From: Opitutia bacterium
Lineage (GTDB): Bacteria; Verrucomicrobiota; Verrucomicrobiia; Opitutales; Seribacteraceae
DNA: 64,000 nt
Direction: 5' to 3'
Assembly: GCA_002721705.1 (NCBI GenBank)
Contig: PBLJ01000043.1
Span: 43,647-107,646 of the forward strand
Part shown: piece after piece, positions 52,121-61,472 of the stretch
Numbering within the stretch: position 1 is the first letter of the stretch
Layout: each line of letters opens with the position of its first letter
Notes under the pieces: generated by a model
Databases searched by the model: none
What the model saw: only the letters and a program-made list of their open reading frames with translations
Told to the model about the DNA's origin: nothing
Program-made: the position numbers and the translations under genes

Positions 52121-53245
52121 ATGAATGAATGGTCGGTTATTAGTCTGAAATTCGAATTTCTGGCGTCTTGGTGGAATCGCCTCGGGGTCGATGTTCTGGA
52201 CGAAGAATTATTCCAAGGTAATGCCTATGGAGATTTGGTGACCTCGTTGCTGATCATCCTCGGTGCCATCATACTCACTCGTACGGTCTATTGGTTCATC
52301 GAGAAATACGTCAAGCGGGTGACGGAAAAAACCAAGACCAAGCTGGACGACGTCTTGCTCGAGACCTTCAAGAAACCCTTGGTTTTCGCGGGAGGTTTGG
52401 CCGGTGCTTGGTTTGGTCTTCAGATTCTCCAATTCCCCCCCGAAGTCGACCTTTGGGTCAATGGGTTCTTCTCCGTTCTCGTCACCTTTCTCGGGGCGTG
52501 GTTGGTGTGTCGGGTGTTCGAGGCCATCTTGGACGAGTACGTCGGGCCTTACTTCGCCGACACCGAAAACGACTTGGACGACGTCCTTCTTCCAATCGTT
52601 CGACGCGGGGTCAGAACCATAGTCTGGGTGGTCGCAATTATCATGGCTTTGGACAATTCCGGCTACGACATCACCACGGTACTGGCTGGTTTGGGTGTGG
52701 CCGGCATGGCGTTCGCCTTGGCGGCCAAGGATTCACTCTCCAACTTGTTCGGCGGATTCACGATATTCACGGACAAGCCGTTTAGCTTGAAGGATCGCAT
52801 AAAGGTTAACGGTTTTGACGGGAGCGTAACCGAGATAGGCATGCGCAGCACTCGCTTGAAGACCTTGGATGGGCGCATGGTGACGATCCCGAATTCCAAG
52901 ATCTCGGACAACGCCGTGGAAAACGTTTCTTCGGAACCTTCCCGAAAGGTGGTGGTGAAACTGGGGCTGACCTACGACATGGACGATGCCAAGATGGCGC
53001 GGGCGATGGAGGTGCTACGTGAAATCGTCGAGGAACACGAGGAGGACGTCGAAGAAGATTTCGCGATTGGCTTCAATGAATTCGGGGATTTCTCCCTCAA
53101 CTTGATCTTTGTCTACAGGATCACCAAGGGGTCCGACATTCTCGGTACCCAGACTAGTATCAACATGGCCATCCTGAAGCGTTTCAACGCGGAGGGTCTC
53201 GAGATGGCCTTCCCGTCCCAGACCATCTACAACAAAGAGGCCTAG
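52121..53245 (+). CDS. small-conductance mechanosensitive ion channel (MscS family)
   Basis: TTVLAGLGVAGMAFALAAKDSLSNLFGGFTIFTDKPFSLKDRIKV...VTEIGMRSTRLKTLDGRMVTIPNSKI. Confidence 0.96.
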   Translation: MNEWSVISLKFEFLASWWNRLGVDVLDEELFQGNAYGDLVTSLLIILGAIILTRTVYWFIEKYVKRVTEKTKTKLDDVLLETFKKPLVFAGGLAGAWFGLQILQFPPEVDLWVNGFFSVLVTFLGAWLVCRVFEAILDEYVGPYFADTENDLDDVLLPIVRRGVRTIVWVVAIIMALDNSGYDITTVLAGLGVAGMAFALAAKDSLSNLFGGFTIFTDKPFSLKDRIKVNGFDGSVTEIGMRSTRLKTLDGRMVTIPNSKISDNAVENVSSEPSRKVVVKLGLTYDMDDAKMARAMEVLREIVEEHEEDVEEDFAIGFNEFGDFSLNLIFVYRITKGSDILGTQTSINMAILKRFNAEGLEMAFPSQTIYNKEA

Positions 53246-55041
53246 CCCTGCCACCGGCCCAAGGCTCGTTTGAGCAGAGCGAGGCTTTCGGGAAGTCCGC
53301 CGGGTCGGGCTCTTTCCAACCACAGGCTTTCGTAACGGCTCGGCAATTCCTTTGCGGAAGAGAGCGCGGTCGATGGGCTCTCCCCCAACAGGTTTTGACC
53401 GTGGGCCAGAGCATGGGCGGAGAGATCGAGCCCTAGCAGCAGCTCTTTAGCCGCCAACCCGGCGTTGCCGGAGTCGTCGGCCAAATCGGCCAAATCGACC
53501 CTGAGGGATGCGATTCTATCTTGGCCGTCCCGCAGTTTCTTGACCGGATGATCCCTTTCCAGGCGCTCAGGCAGTTTTTCGGGTTGGTCGGCGAAGGCGA
53601 GCAACCAGGGGAGGCTGGCGTTGACGATCTTGGGACCCAGGCAAAGGTCGAGGTGACCGATTTCGAGCATTGCCTGGCTGGGGGTATCGCTTTCATTGGA
53701 GAAAAGGAAATGGTCGAGAAGCGGCACGAGCTCGGTTTCAGGATCCGAAGTTTCATTCCAGGAAAGGCCCGCGGTTTGCAGCAGGGTGGGGTACAAGGTG
53801 GACCATGGTTGGTGGTTCCCGCAGTCTCCCCAACTTGTGAGCAAAATTCCAGCGGCGCCATGGGCCAGCCCTGCGGCTACCGACGAGCGTACGTTGGCCA
53901 GGGCGTTGGGCAGGCGTCCGGTGAAGCTGCGCCAATTCGCGGTTCCAGGCGCAATGTAGAAGGATAACCCGCAGGAGGCGACGGCTTGGGCTTGTTCCTG
54001 AAAGGGGTGTTCGGCCTCGTAACCCCAGATGACGGGGCAAGCCGTTTGCGGCACACGGGAGGCATTGCCAGATTCTTCAAGCAGGACGTCTGCCCAAAAT
54101 AGCATTTCACGGCTGTGTTTTTCGACTAGCTTGCGTATTTCGTCGAGATGTTCGAGATAGATGGCCTGCTTCCCTTGGGCCTCGACTTGCGGTTTGCTCC
54201 ATCCTTGCCCGAGTTCCCAAGGTTCGTCCATTCCCACGTTAAAGCGTCCAGAGGTGAAGTTCGGCAGGTACTCGGCGTAGAGGGAGTCGATGAAGGCCAA
54301 GCTTTCCTTGTTTGGTTTCAAGGTAGTGCCGTGATCACGCTCCATGAAGGGGTTCTCGCGGCGAAAGCCATCCGGGCATTCCGCTAACTCCTTGTAAGGT
54401 TCGTGCCGTAACCAACGCTCGAAATGGCCGAATGAGTTCAGGTTCGGCACCAACTCGATGAAGCGTTCCCGGCAACGTTCGTCGAGTAGTTTGATTTCAT
54501 CGGCGGTGAGAGGGGAGGCTTCCCGCCAGACGGTTTCGTGGTCGCTGAAGGCGAAGGTATGCTCCACGTAGAGTTGCAGTTCGTTGTACTTCAGGTCGGC
54601 CAGCAAGTCGATTAGCTCGAACAGCGACTCCATGGTCGGCACCTTGCAGCGACTGACGTCCAACATGAAGCCGCGATGAGGAAATGCCGGATGATCCTTG
54701 ATCTCGAGGCAGGGGAGGGGGGCTACGCCTTCGGCAAGCAAGGTCTTCAGTGTGCGGGTAGCCCGGAAAGCGCCGGTGGGGCTGGCTGCTTGCAGGAGAA
54801 TGCCGTTCGTTTCCAAAATGACACGGTAGGCTTCCTCGCCGCCGGTCAGGTCGCCGACCAGTTCGTATCGCAACCACCCGAAACCATCGGTTGGCTGCAT
54901 TGCTCTTTCTCGGCCAAAGAACTCGGCGACTTCGACCAAGGCGGTATGGTGGACGGAGAAAGTAGGTCGTTCGGGGATGGAGATTTCGCCGCCGAGGAAG
55001 ACGACTTGGCGGGGGAGGGGAAAGAGCTTGGGAGCGCTCAC
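53242..55041 (-). CDS. glycoside hydrolase family 20-like beta-N-acetylhexosaminidase, no signal peptide
   Basis: HPAFPHRGFMLDVSRCKVPTMESLFELIDLLADLKYNELQLYVEHTFAF, NVGMDEPWELGQG (DE pair). Confidence 0.88.
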   Translation of the reverse strand: MSAPKLFPLPRQVVFLGGEISIPERPTFSVHHTALVEVAEFFGRERAMQPTDGFGWLRYELVGDLTGGEEAYRVILETNGILLQAASPTGAFRATRTLKTLLAEGVAPLPCLEIKDHPAFPHRGFMLDVSRCKVPTMESLFELIDLLADLKYNELQLYVEHTFAFSDHETVWREASPLTADEIKLLDERCRERFIELVPNLNSFGHFERWLRHEPYKELAECPDGFRRENPFMERDHGTTLKPNKESLAFIDSLYAEYLPNFTSGRFNVGMDEPWELGQGWSKPQVEAQGKQAIYLEHLDEIRKLVEKHSREMLFWADVLLEESGNASRVPQTACPVIWGYEAEHPFQEQAQAVASCGLSFYIAPGTANWRSFTGRLPNALANVRSSVAAGLAHGAAGILLTSWGDCGNHQPWSTLYPTLLQTAGLSWNETSDPETELVPLLDHFLFSNESDTPSQAMLEIGHLDLCLGPKIVNASLPWLLAFADQPEKLPERLERDHPVKKLRDGQDRIASLRVDLADLADDSGNAGLAAKELLLGLDLSAHALAHGQNLLGESPSTALSSAKELPSRYESLWLERARPGGLPESLALLKRALGRWQG

Positions 55042-55045
55042 GCCT

Positions 55046-56638
55046 TTATATAGGAAGACGAGAAGGTTGCTCTCGCCGTGGGATCAAGAGGCCGCACCCC
55101 CAAGTAATGAATACGGTGACGGGCCAGGCCCAGACGGAATTCACGATGGCCTTGGGTTTACCGTCCTCGGTGGGGGCTATGGTTGGGAAACCGGCAATGC
55201 TTTCGATTGTCATGAAGTCGAGGTTTAAAAGAATCGTCCATAGGTCGGTGCGGATTAATAGGACCAGTAAAAAGGACAGGGCGAAACCGACGACCAGTCC
55301 TCGCAGACTGGCTTGGGGCGTAAAGTAGGCGGCGAGGAAAAAGCCGAGCATCGGACCTACCGTGTAGGAGGTCATGCCAAAGGCGAGAACGACCACGTTG
55401 ACCTCGCCACGCATGGAATCCAAGGCAATGGCGAAGGCGGAGAGCGCGATGCCCCAACCGATTACCAAGCTTCGAGACAAGGCGAGATCCCTGCCTGCGG
55501 ATTCTTCGGAGTGAGCCCCGTCGGTTTTGCGGATAAGCGACATGGTGGTCTGGGACAAGGCCGCCAATATCGAGTCGAGGCTGGAGATGGCGGCGGCGAA
55601 TATTCCTGCTAGGATCAGGCCGCGGAGACCTTCGGGAAGTTCCGTGACGATCCAGACCGGATAGTAGGCGTCTTTCCGTTCGGAAGGCTCGAGGCTGGCG
55701 ATTTTCGCGTCGAACTGGGCAAAGCTCTCCGGCGGAACGGGTTGGTTGTAGAAAGCGAACAAGGCGGCCCCTACCATCAACATCAGCATGGTGATGAGAA
55801 GCCCGGCGGAACTTGTCAAGATGGCTTTGCGGGCATCACTTTCGGAGCGGCAGCAAAACATTCGTTGGGCATTCAACTGGTCTACGCCGAACATGCTGAC
55901 GTTCTGGAAAGGAACCGCGATGATGGCGACCCACAGGGTAAAGCCTGCAGCTGGATCGCTCGTAAGGTTCAGCAAGTTGAACTTCCCGGCTTCTCCGGAA
56001 ATTTCCGTCATGCCCGACCATCCTCCCTCAATGCCGCCAATCATCCAGAAAAGCGAAAGCAGGCCGGCGCCGACGAAAAGGAAGAACTGCATGACGTCTG
56101 TCCAGATGACGGTCCGCATGCCGCCCATAAGCGTCCAGCCGATGGCGAAGACCCCGATGATCATGATGCAGTACTCGAAGTCGAGCGGGGTAACCACCTT
56201 GAGGGCGAGGGCGGCGACCAGTACGCGCACACTTTGCCCTAGGATACCCCCGATTTGGAACACTACGGTGGCTAGACGCTTGACGCCTTCGCCGAGTCGG
56301 TTGCCCATATAGTCGTAGGGGCTGTAGATTTCGCGTTCATAAAAGGCTCGGACGAAGATGAACCCAACGATGAGACGGGCGATGATCGACCCGATACCCC
56401 ATTGCAGGTAGGTGAAATCGCCTTGTGCCGCGTAGACCATGCCGGGTACCCCAATGAAGGTGACTCCGCTGATCTCGGTCGCGATGATGGACCCGCTCAC
56501 CGCGGGCCAAGGCAGCGAACGGCCCCCGAGGAAGAAGTCCTTCATGCTGGCCTGCTTTCCCCGCAATAGATGGCCAACCAAGGTAGTCAGCAGCAAATAG
56601 CCCGCTACCACCGCCCAGTCAACGTAAGTGAAGTTCAC
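55046..56638 (-). CDS. sodium:solute symporter family protein
   Basis: KDFFLGGRSLPWPAVSGSIIATEISGVTFIGVPGMVYA; many TM segments; IFAAAISSLDSILAALS. Confidence 0.93.
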   Translation of the reverse strand: MNFTYVDWAVVAGYLLLTTLVGHLLRGKQASMKDFFLGGRSLPWPAVSGSIIATEISGVTFIGVPGMVYAAQGDFTYLQWGIGSIIARLIVGFIFVRAFYEREIYSPYDYMGNRLGEGVKRLATVVFQIGGILGQSVRVLVAALALKVVTPLDFEYCIMIIGVFAIGWTLMGGMRTVIWTDVMQFFLFVGAGLLSLFWMIGGIEGGWSGMTEISGEAGKFNLLNLTSDPAAGFTLWVAIIAVPFQNVSMFGVDQLNAQRMFCCRSESDARKAILTSSAGLLITMLMLMVGAALFAFYNQPVPPESFAQFDAKIASLEPSERKDAYYPVWIVTELPEGLRGLILAGIFAAAISSLDSILAALSQTTMSLIRKTDGAHSEESAGRDLALSRSLVIGWGIALSAFAIALDSMRGEVNVVVLAFGMTSYTVGPMLGFFLAAYFTPQASLRGLVVGFALSFLLVLLIRTDLWTILLNLDFMTIESIAGFPTIAPTEDGKPKAIVNSVWAWPVTVFITWGCGLLIPRREQPSRLPI

Positions 56639-56776
56639 TTTTGCAATCCCTTGGTCACCATTCCCTCTTTATCAAGTTATGGGTCTTCGTCCTCGACGGG
56701 CAACCCTTTCTTTCGCTCTTGGTAAAAAGAAATTTGAAGATTGCCAGAAGGAGCCTTTTGCGGCTTGCTCGTGAAT

Positions 56777-58246
56777 ATGCCAAAGGATTGGCTGAAAGGG
56801 GTTAACGACTACTACGACGTCGTTGTTGTGGGCAGCGGATTAGGCGGCCTGACGGGTGCGAACGCGCTCGCCAAGGCAGGGCATTCCGTGCTTTTGCTCG
56901 AGCATCACTACCAGTTCGGGGGATTGGCCACTTGGTTCAAGCGAGCCGGCGGTCACATCTTCGATATCTCGCTGCATGGTTTTCCCTTCGGCATGATCAA
57001 GTCCTGTCGCAAGTACTGGACCCAGGAAATCGCCGAGTCCATCGTCCAGTTGAAGAACATTCGTTTTGTCAATCCGCAGTTCGACTTGAAAACGACTTTC
57101 GACCGGTGGGACTTCACGAGTTTGCTGCAAAAGAAATTCAAGGTGGCGAAGGAGAAGGTGGAAGATTTTTTCGAGCACCTTCGGAAGATGAATTACTTCG
57201 ACCGCGACGAGCGTACCACGGGCGAGATGTTCGAGGAGTTCTTTCCGGGGCGCGACGACGTCAAGCGCCTCCTCATGGAACCCATTGCCTACGCCAACGG
57301 TTCCACTCTCGAGGATCCGGCCATCACCTATGGCATCGTGTTCTCCAATTTCATGAACAAGGGAGTCTTCACCTTCCAGGGCGGCACCGACGTGTTGATC
57401 AAGAAAATGGTGGGCGAGTTGCGTTCCAACGGCGTGGATCTTCGCCGAAAATGCCTTGTCGAGAAGGTCATCACCGAAGAACGGAACGGCAAGCCCTGTG
57501 TTCGCGGCATTCGCGTGAACGGCCGAGAAGTGGCCTGTCGGACCGTTCTCTCCAACGCCAACGTGAAGGACACCATTGATCGTCTCTTGGGCAAGGACAA
57601 GATACCTGCGAAGTTTCGCAAGGCAAGCGACAGCGTGCGCGTCAACTCGAGTTCATGCCAAGTCTATTTCGGCCTTAAGAAAGGGGCTCGCATCCCTCAC
57701 GTCGGGGATCTCATTTTCGTTTCCGACTCCGAGGTTTTCTCCAGCGAGGAACTGGTCGACAGGCGAACTACCAGTCGTACCTTCTCGATATACTATCCGG
57801 AAACGCGGCCCCACCTGAAGGAGCCTCGTTACGCCATCGTGGCGTCCCTCAACGCCCAATGGGCGGATTGGGACAATCTTTCCGCCAAGGAGTACGAGGC
57901 GGAAAAGAAGCGCCTGTGCGAAGAGTCTCTTGAATCGCTCGATCGCATCATACCGGGCATACGGGACAAGATCGACCACGTGGAGGCAGCCACCCCACGA
58001 ACCATCCATCATTACACGCGTCACGTCGGAGGAACTTCTTTTGGCACCAAGTTCGAGGGGTTGGAGATTTCCACGCAGTTGCCGGAAATGGCCCCCGGGT
58101 TGTTTCACGCCGGCTCGGTGGGCATCATCATGTCGGGTTGGCTAGGAGCCATCAACTACGGCGTCATCACCGCGAATAAAATGGACCAATACCTTCGGTC
58201 GACCGAGCGAAGCGCATTACCCCCGGAGGACAAGAGCGCTCTCTAA
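56777..58246 (+). CDS. phytoene desaturase/CrtISO-like FAD-dependent oxidoreductase
   Basis: [37 protein letters not shown] dinucleotide motif; C-terminal [28 protein letters not shown]. Confidence 0.88.
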   Translation: MPKDWLKGVNDYYDVVVVGSGLGGLTGANALAKAGHSVLLLEHHYQFGGLATWFKRAGGHIFDISLHGFPFGMIKSCRKYWTQEIAESIVQLKNIRFVNPQFDLKTTFDRWDFTSLLQKKFKVAKEKVEDFFEHLRKMNYFDRDERTTGEMFEEFFPGRDDVKRLLMEPIAYANGSTLEDPAITYGIVFSNFMNKGVFTFQGGTDVLIKKMVGELRSNGVDLRRKCLVEKVITEERNGKPCVRGIRVNGREVACRTVLSNANVKDTIDRLLGKDKIPAKFRKASDSVRVNSSSCQVYFGLKKGARIPHVGDLIFVSDSEVFSSEELVDRRTTSRTFSIYYPETRPHLKEPRYAIVASLNAQWADWDNLSAKEYEAEKKRLCEESLESLDRIIPGIRDKIDHVEAATPRTIHHYTRHVGGTSFGTKFEGLEISTQLPEMAPGLFHAGSVGIIMSGWLGAINYGVITANKMDQYLRSTERSALPPEDKSAL

Positions 58247-58291
58247 GGCCGTTGACTTCGGAGCCAACGATTTTTGCGGTCCTATTTTGTC

Positions 58292-58729
58292 ATGGAGGAA
58301 ATTCACCGCCGCATTCCACATCGTCCCCCCTTTCTTTTTGTGGACGAGATTGTCGAAATCGGGGAAATGGGAGCTATTACCCGGTTACAGGTTAGACCGG
58401 ACTTCCCGTTTTTCGAGGGGCATTATCCGGGAAACCCCATTATGCCTGGAGTCTTGCTTTGTGAGGCGGTTTTTCAGGCAGGAGCCATTTACTTGTCCGA
58501 GAAGTTGGCCAACGGATCGATCGACGCCACCGAGGTGGATCCCGTGCTTTCCCGTATTCGAGATGCCCGCTTCAAGCGCATGGTATTGCCAGGCGACGAA
58601 CTTGAAATCCATGTTACCGAAAAAGACCAGATGGGGAAGTTTTACAACATGACCGGAGAGATTCGAAAAGAGGGTAAGACCGCAGTCACGGTGGCCTTCG
58701 CCTTGGCCATGGTGCCCAAGGAGGAGTGA
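58292..58729 (+). CDS. FabZ-like 3-hydroxyacyl-ACP dehydratase
   Basis: IPHRPPFLFVDEI, FFEGHYPGNPIMPGVLLCEAVFQAGA (hot-dog catalytic His/Glu). Confidence 0.93.
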   Translation: MEEIHRRIPHRPPFLFVDEIVEIGEMGAITRLQVRPDFPFFEGHYPGNPIMPGVLLCEAVFQAGAIYLSEKLANGSIDATEVDPVLSRIRDARFKRMVLPGDELEIHVTEKDQMGKFYNMTGEIRKEGKTAVTVAFALAMVPKEE

Positions 58730-58732
58730 GTG

Positions 58733-59539
58733 ATGAGTTTTTTAGGCGTTGAGGGGAAACGATTTCTCGTTCTTGGAGTGGCCAACCGCAAGAGCGTGGC
58801 TTGGGCCGTGAGCAAGATTTTGGAGGCGGAGGGAGCGGAGGTGGTGTACTCCGTTCGCAGCGAGAAGCGAAAAGAGGAAACAGCCAAGTTGCTGGAAGGT
58901 CGCGTGGTTCATGTTTGCGACGTGGAAGACGAAGGGGAAATTGCTGCTCTTGGGCAAACTCTCGAGGCGGCCGGTCAATTCCCTTTGGACGGGGTCCTTC
59001 ACTCGATTGCCTTCGCCAATTATTCGGAAGGTTTCAAGCCCTTCCACGAAACCAAGCGTGAAGACTTTCTCCAAGCCACTCAGATCACGGCTTTCTCACT
59101 TGTGGAGATTGCCAACGCCTGCAAGTCGCTCCTGAGTCCAGATGCCTCCGTGGTGACCATAGGCATATCCTCCACGGAAGTAACGGCCGAAAACTATGGT
59201 TACGTCGCCCCGATCAAAGCAGCCTTGGAAACCTCGGTTCGTTATTTGGCGAAATCGTTTTCTTCCGATTCCGAGGTACGCTTCAACTCGGTCAACGCAG
59301 GGCCACTCAAGACAAGTGCCTCCGCGGGCATACCCGGTTACCTTGAAAACTACCTCTACGCCGAGAAATTAACCTTTCGCAAACGAGCCTTGGCTACCGA
59401 CGAGGTGGCGAACTTGGCCGCCTTTCTTCTCAGTCCGCGCTCCAGCGGCATCAATGGACAAGGCATCGTGATCGACGCGGGCATGGGATTCAACTATTTC
59501 GACAAGGAGGTTGTCCGCTCCGCCACGAAACCTGAATAG
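58733..59539 (+). CDS. FabI-like enoyl-ACP reductase (SDR)
   Basis: [37 protein letters not shown]-x6-K in [29 protein letters not shown]. Confidence 0.9.
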   Translation: MSFLGVEGKRFLVLGVANRKSVAWAVSKILEAEGAEVVYSVRSEKRKEETAKLLEGRVVHVCDVEDEGEIAALGQTLEAAGQFPLDGVLHSIAFANYSEGFKPFHETKREDFLQATQITAFSLVEIANACKSLLSPDASVVTIGISSTEVTAENYGYVAPIKAALETSVRYLAKSFSSDSEVRFNSVNAGPLKTSASAGIPGYLENYLYAEKLTFRKRALATDEVANLAAFLLSPRSSGINGQGIVIDAGMGFNYFDKEVVRSATKPE

Positions 59540-59553
59540 ACGGGATATTCAGC

Positions 59554-60582
59554 ATGCGCTTCAGCAACGTTGCAATCGAGGCCATGGCCTATTCATTGCC
59601 CCCCGAAACATGGACCTCGGCTCAAATCGAGGACCAATTGGCTCCTCTTTACGATCGCCTGAATTTGCCGCACGGGCGGCTTGAGTTGATGACGGGTATC
59701 AGGGAACGCCGCTTTTGGCCGGCCAGTTTCCGTCCTTCAGAAGCGAGCGCCGAGGCTGGCAACGCCTTGCTGGCGAATGGCGTGGATGCCGGCAAAGTGG
59801 ATCTTCTCATTCACTCGGCTGTCTGCCGCGATCGACTGGAGCCGGCCACTGCTTCCTACGTGCATCGACTCATGGGCATGGGGGACCGTACGCAGATCCT
59901 GGACGTTTCCAATGCATGCCTCGGCTTCCTCAACGCCGTGGTGTTGGCCGGCGGCTTGATCGAGAGTGGCCAGATCAAGCGAGCCGTCATCGTTGCCGGG
60001 GAAAATGGTCGCCCCTTGGTCGACCGCACCATAGAGATTCTCAACCGCGGCGATTTGGATCGGCAAGCCATCAAACCTTATTTCGCCAACCTCACGATTG
60101 GAGCGGGCGCCGTGGCATGGTCGGTGGTTCACCGGGATTTGCTCGAGGAGCCTGCCCCCTTGCTCGGCGAAGGAGTGATCGAGACTGATACCAGCAGTAA
60201 TGAACTTTGCCAGGGTGATTCGGCTGGTGATGCGTTGGAGATGCAAACTGATTCAGAGGAACTGTTGCATGCCGGCATTGCGGTGGCCGAACGAGCATGG
60301 TCGAAATTCACAAAAGAGACGGGATGGTCGGCGGAAATGCCGGAGCTTGTGGTGACTCACCAAGTAGGCAAGGCTCACACCCAAGCGCTTTTCGATGCCG
60401 TTGGATTGGATCCTGCCAAAAACCATTCGACTTTCGAGACGCTCGGCAACGTGGGGTCCGTGTCTTTGCCCATTACCTACGCGATGGCTCGAGAGGCAGG
60501 ACTTGCCACAAGTGGGCAGTCGACTCTCCTCATGGGTATCGGCAGCGGCCTTTCGGCAATCATTCACTCCCTCACGAATTGA
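59554..60582 (+). CDS. OleA-like 3-oxoacyl-ACP synthase III family protein
   Basis: LMTGIRERRFWP, SAVCRDRLEPATASYVHRLMGM, DVSNACLGFLNAVVLAGG (nucleophile Cys), VVTHQVGKAHTQALF, ETLGNVGSVSLP. Confidence 0.88.
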   Translation: MRFSNVAIEAMAYSLPPETWTSAQIEDQLAPLYDRLNLPHGRLELMTGIRERRFWPASFRPSEASAEAGNALLANGVDAGKVDLLIHSAVCRDRLEPATASYVHRLMGMGDRTQILDVSNACLGFLNAVVLAGGLIESGQIKRAVIVAGENGRPLVDRTIEILNRGDLDRQAIKPYFANLTIGAGAVAWSVVHRDLLEEPAPLLGEGVIETDTSSNELCQGDSAGDALEMQTDSEELLHAGIAVAERAWSKFTKETGWSAEMPELVVTHQVGKAHTQALFDAVGLDPAKNHSTFETLGNVGSVSLPITYAMAREAGLATSGQSTLLMGIGSGLSAIIHSLTN

Positions 60583-61457
60583 AACTGCCCCCGGAGGTCA
60601 GCGCGGAGTATCCCTTCAAGGGGCGCTTCGTTGAAACCGCATCGGGGGCGCGGTTGCACTACCTGGACGAAGGAAAAGGGGAGGGGACGCCCGTTCTCAT
60701 GCTGCATGGCAATCCCTCTTGGTCCTTTCTTTATCGAAACCTCGTTCTCGCTCTTCGCGAAGATAACCGTTGCCTTGTCCCCGATCATCTTGGTTGCGGC
60801 CTTTCGGACAAGCCCGCCTATCCCGGATTTTCCTACGACCTAGCTTCTCACGTTGAGAATTTGCGTGATTTACTGGAGGGCCTTGGCGTCGAGAAGGTGC
60901 GACTCGTCGTCCACGACTGGGGAGGAGCCATCGGGTTCGGCGCTTTTCGAGACCAACCGGAAAGAGTCGAAAGCATAGTGATCCTCAACACGGCCGCTTT
61001 TCCCTCGTCCCGTTGTCCTTTTCGAATCCGAATTTGCCGCTATCCTTTTTTGGGAGCATTGCTGGTTCGGGGTTTTAATGGTTTCGCTGGTCCCGCGGCC
61101 CGCATGGCGGTTCACAGGCCCCTTACACAGGCGGTTCGCCAAGGCTTTCTTCTGCCTTATGATTCCTGGGCCAATCGTGTCGCGGTCTGGCGCTTCGTGC
61201 GCGACATTCCCCTTACTTCCAATCATCCTTCCATGCCATTGCTAAAGGAAACAGGGGAGAGCTTGTCCAAATACACGCAAACACCTGCCTTGGCTTGTTG
61301 GGGAGGACGGGACTTTTGTTTCAACGAAGTCTTCCTGCGAGAGTGGCAAGCTCGCTTGCCTCAACTCGAGACCAATCTTTACGAGGATGCCGGACACTAC
61401 GTCTTGGAAGACGCCGGCGAAAAAGCGATCCGGGCGATCCAAGCCTTTCTTGGTTGA
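60579..61457 (+). CDS. OleB/haloalkane-dehalogenase-like alpha/beta hydrolase
   Basis: LMLHGNPSWSFLYRNL, LVVHDWGGAIGFGAF (Asp nucleophile), DAGHYVLEDAGEKAI (catalytic His); TTG start overlapping the oleA-like TGA. Confidence 0.85.
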   Translation: MKLPPEVSAEYPFKGRFVETASGARLHYLDEGKGEGTPVLMLHGNPSWSFLYRNLVLALREDNRCLVPDHLGCGLSDKPAYPGFSYDLASHVENLRDLLEGLGVEKVRLVVHDWGGAIGFGAFRDQPERVESIVILNTAAFPSSRCPFRIRICRYPFLGALLVRGFNGFAGPAARMAVHRPLTQAVRQGFLLPYDSWANRVAVWRFVRDIPLTSNHPSMPLLKETGESLSKYTQTPALACWGGRDFCFNEVFLREWQARLPQLETNLYEDAGHYVLEDAGEKAIRAIQAFLG

Positions 61458-61472
61458 ATCTCGGGATTATGT

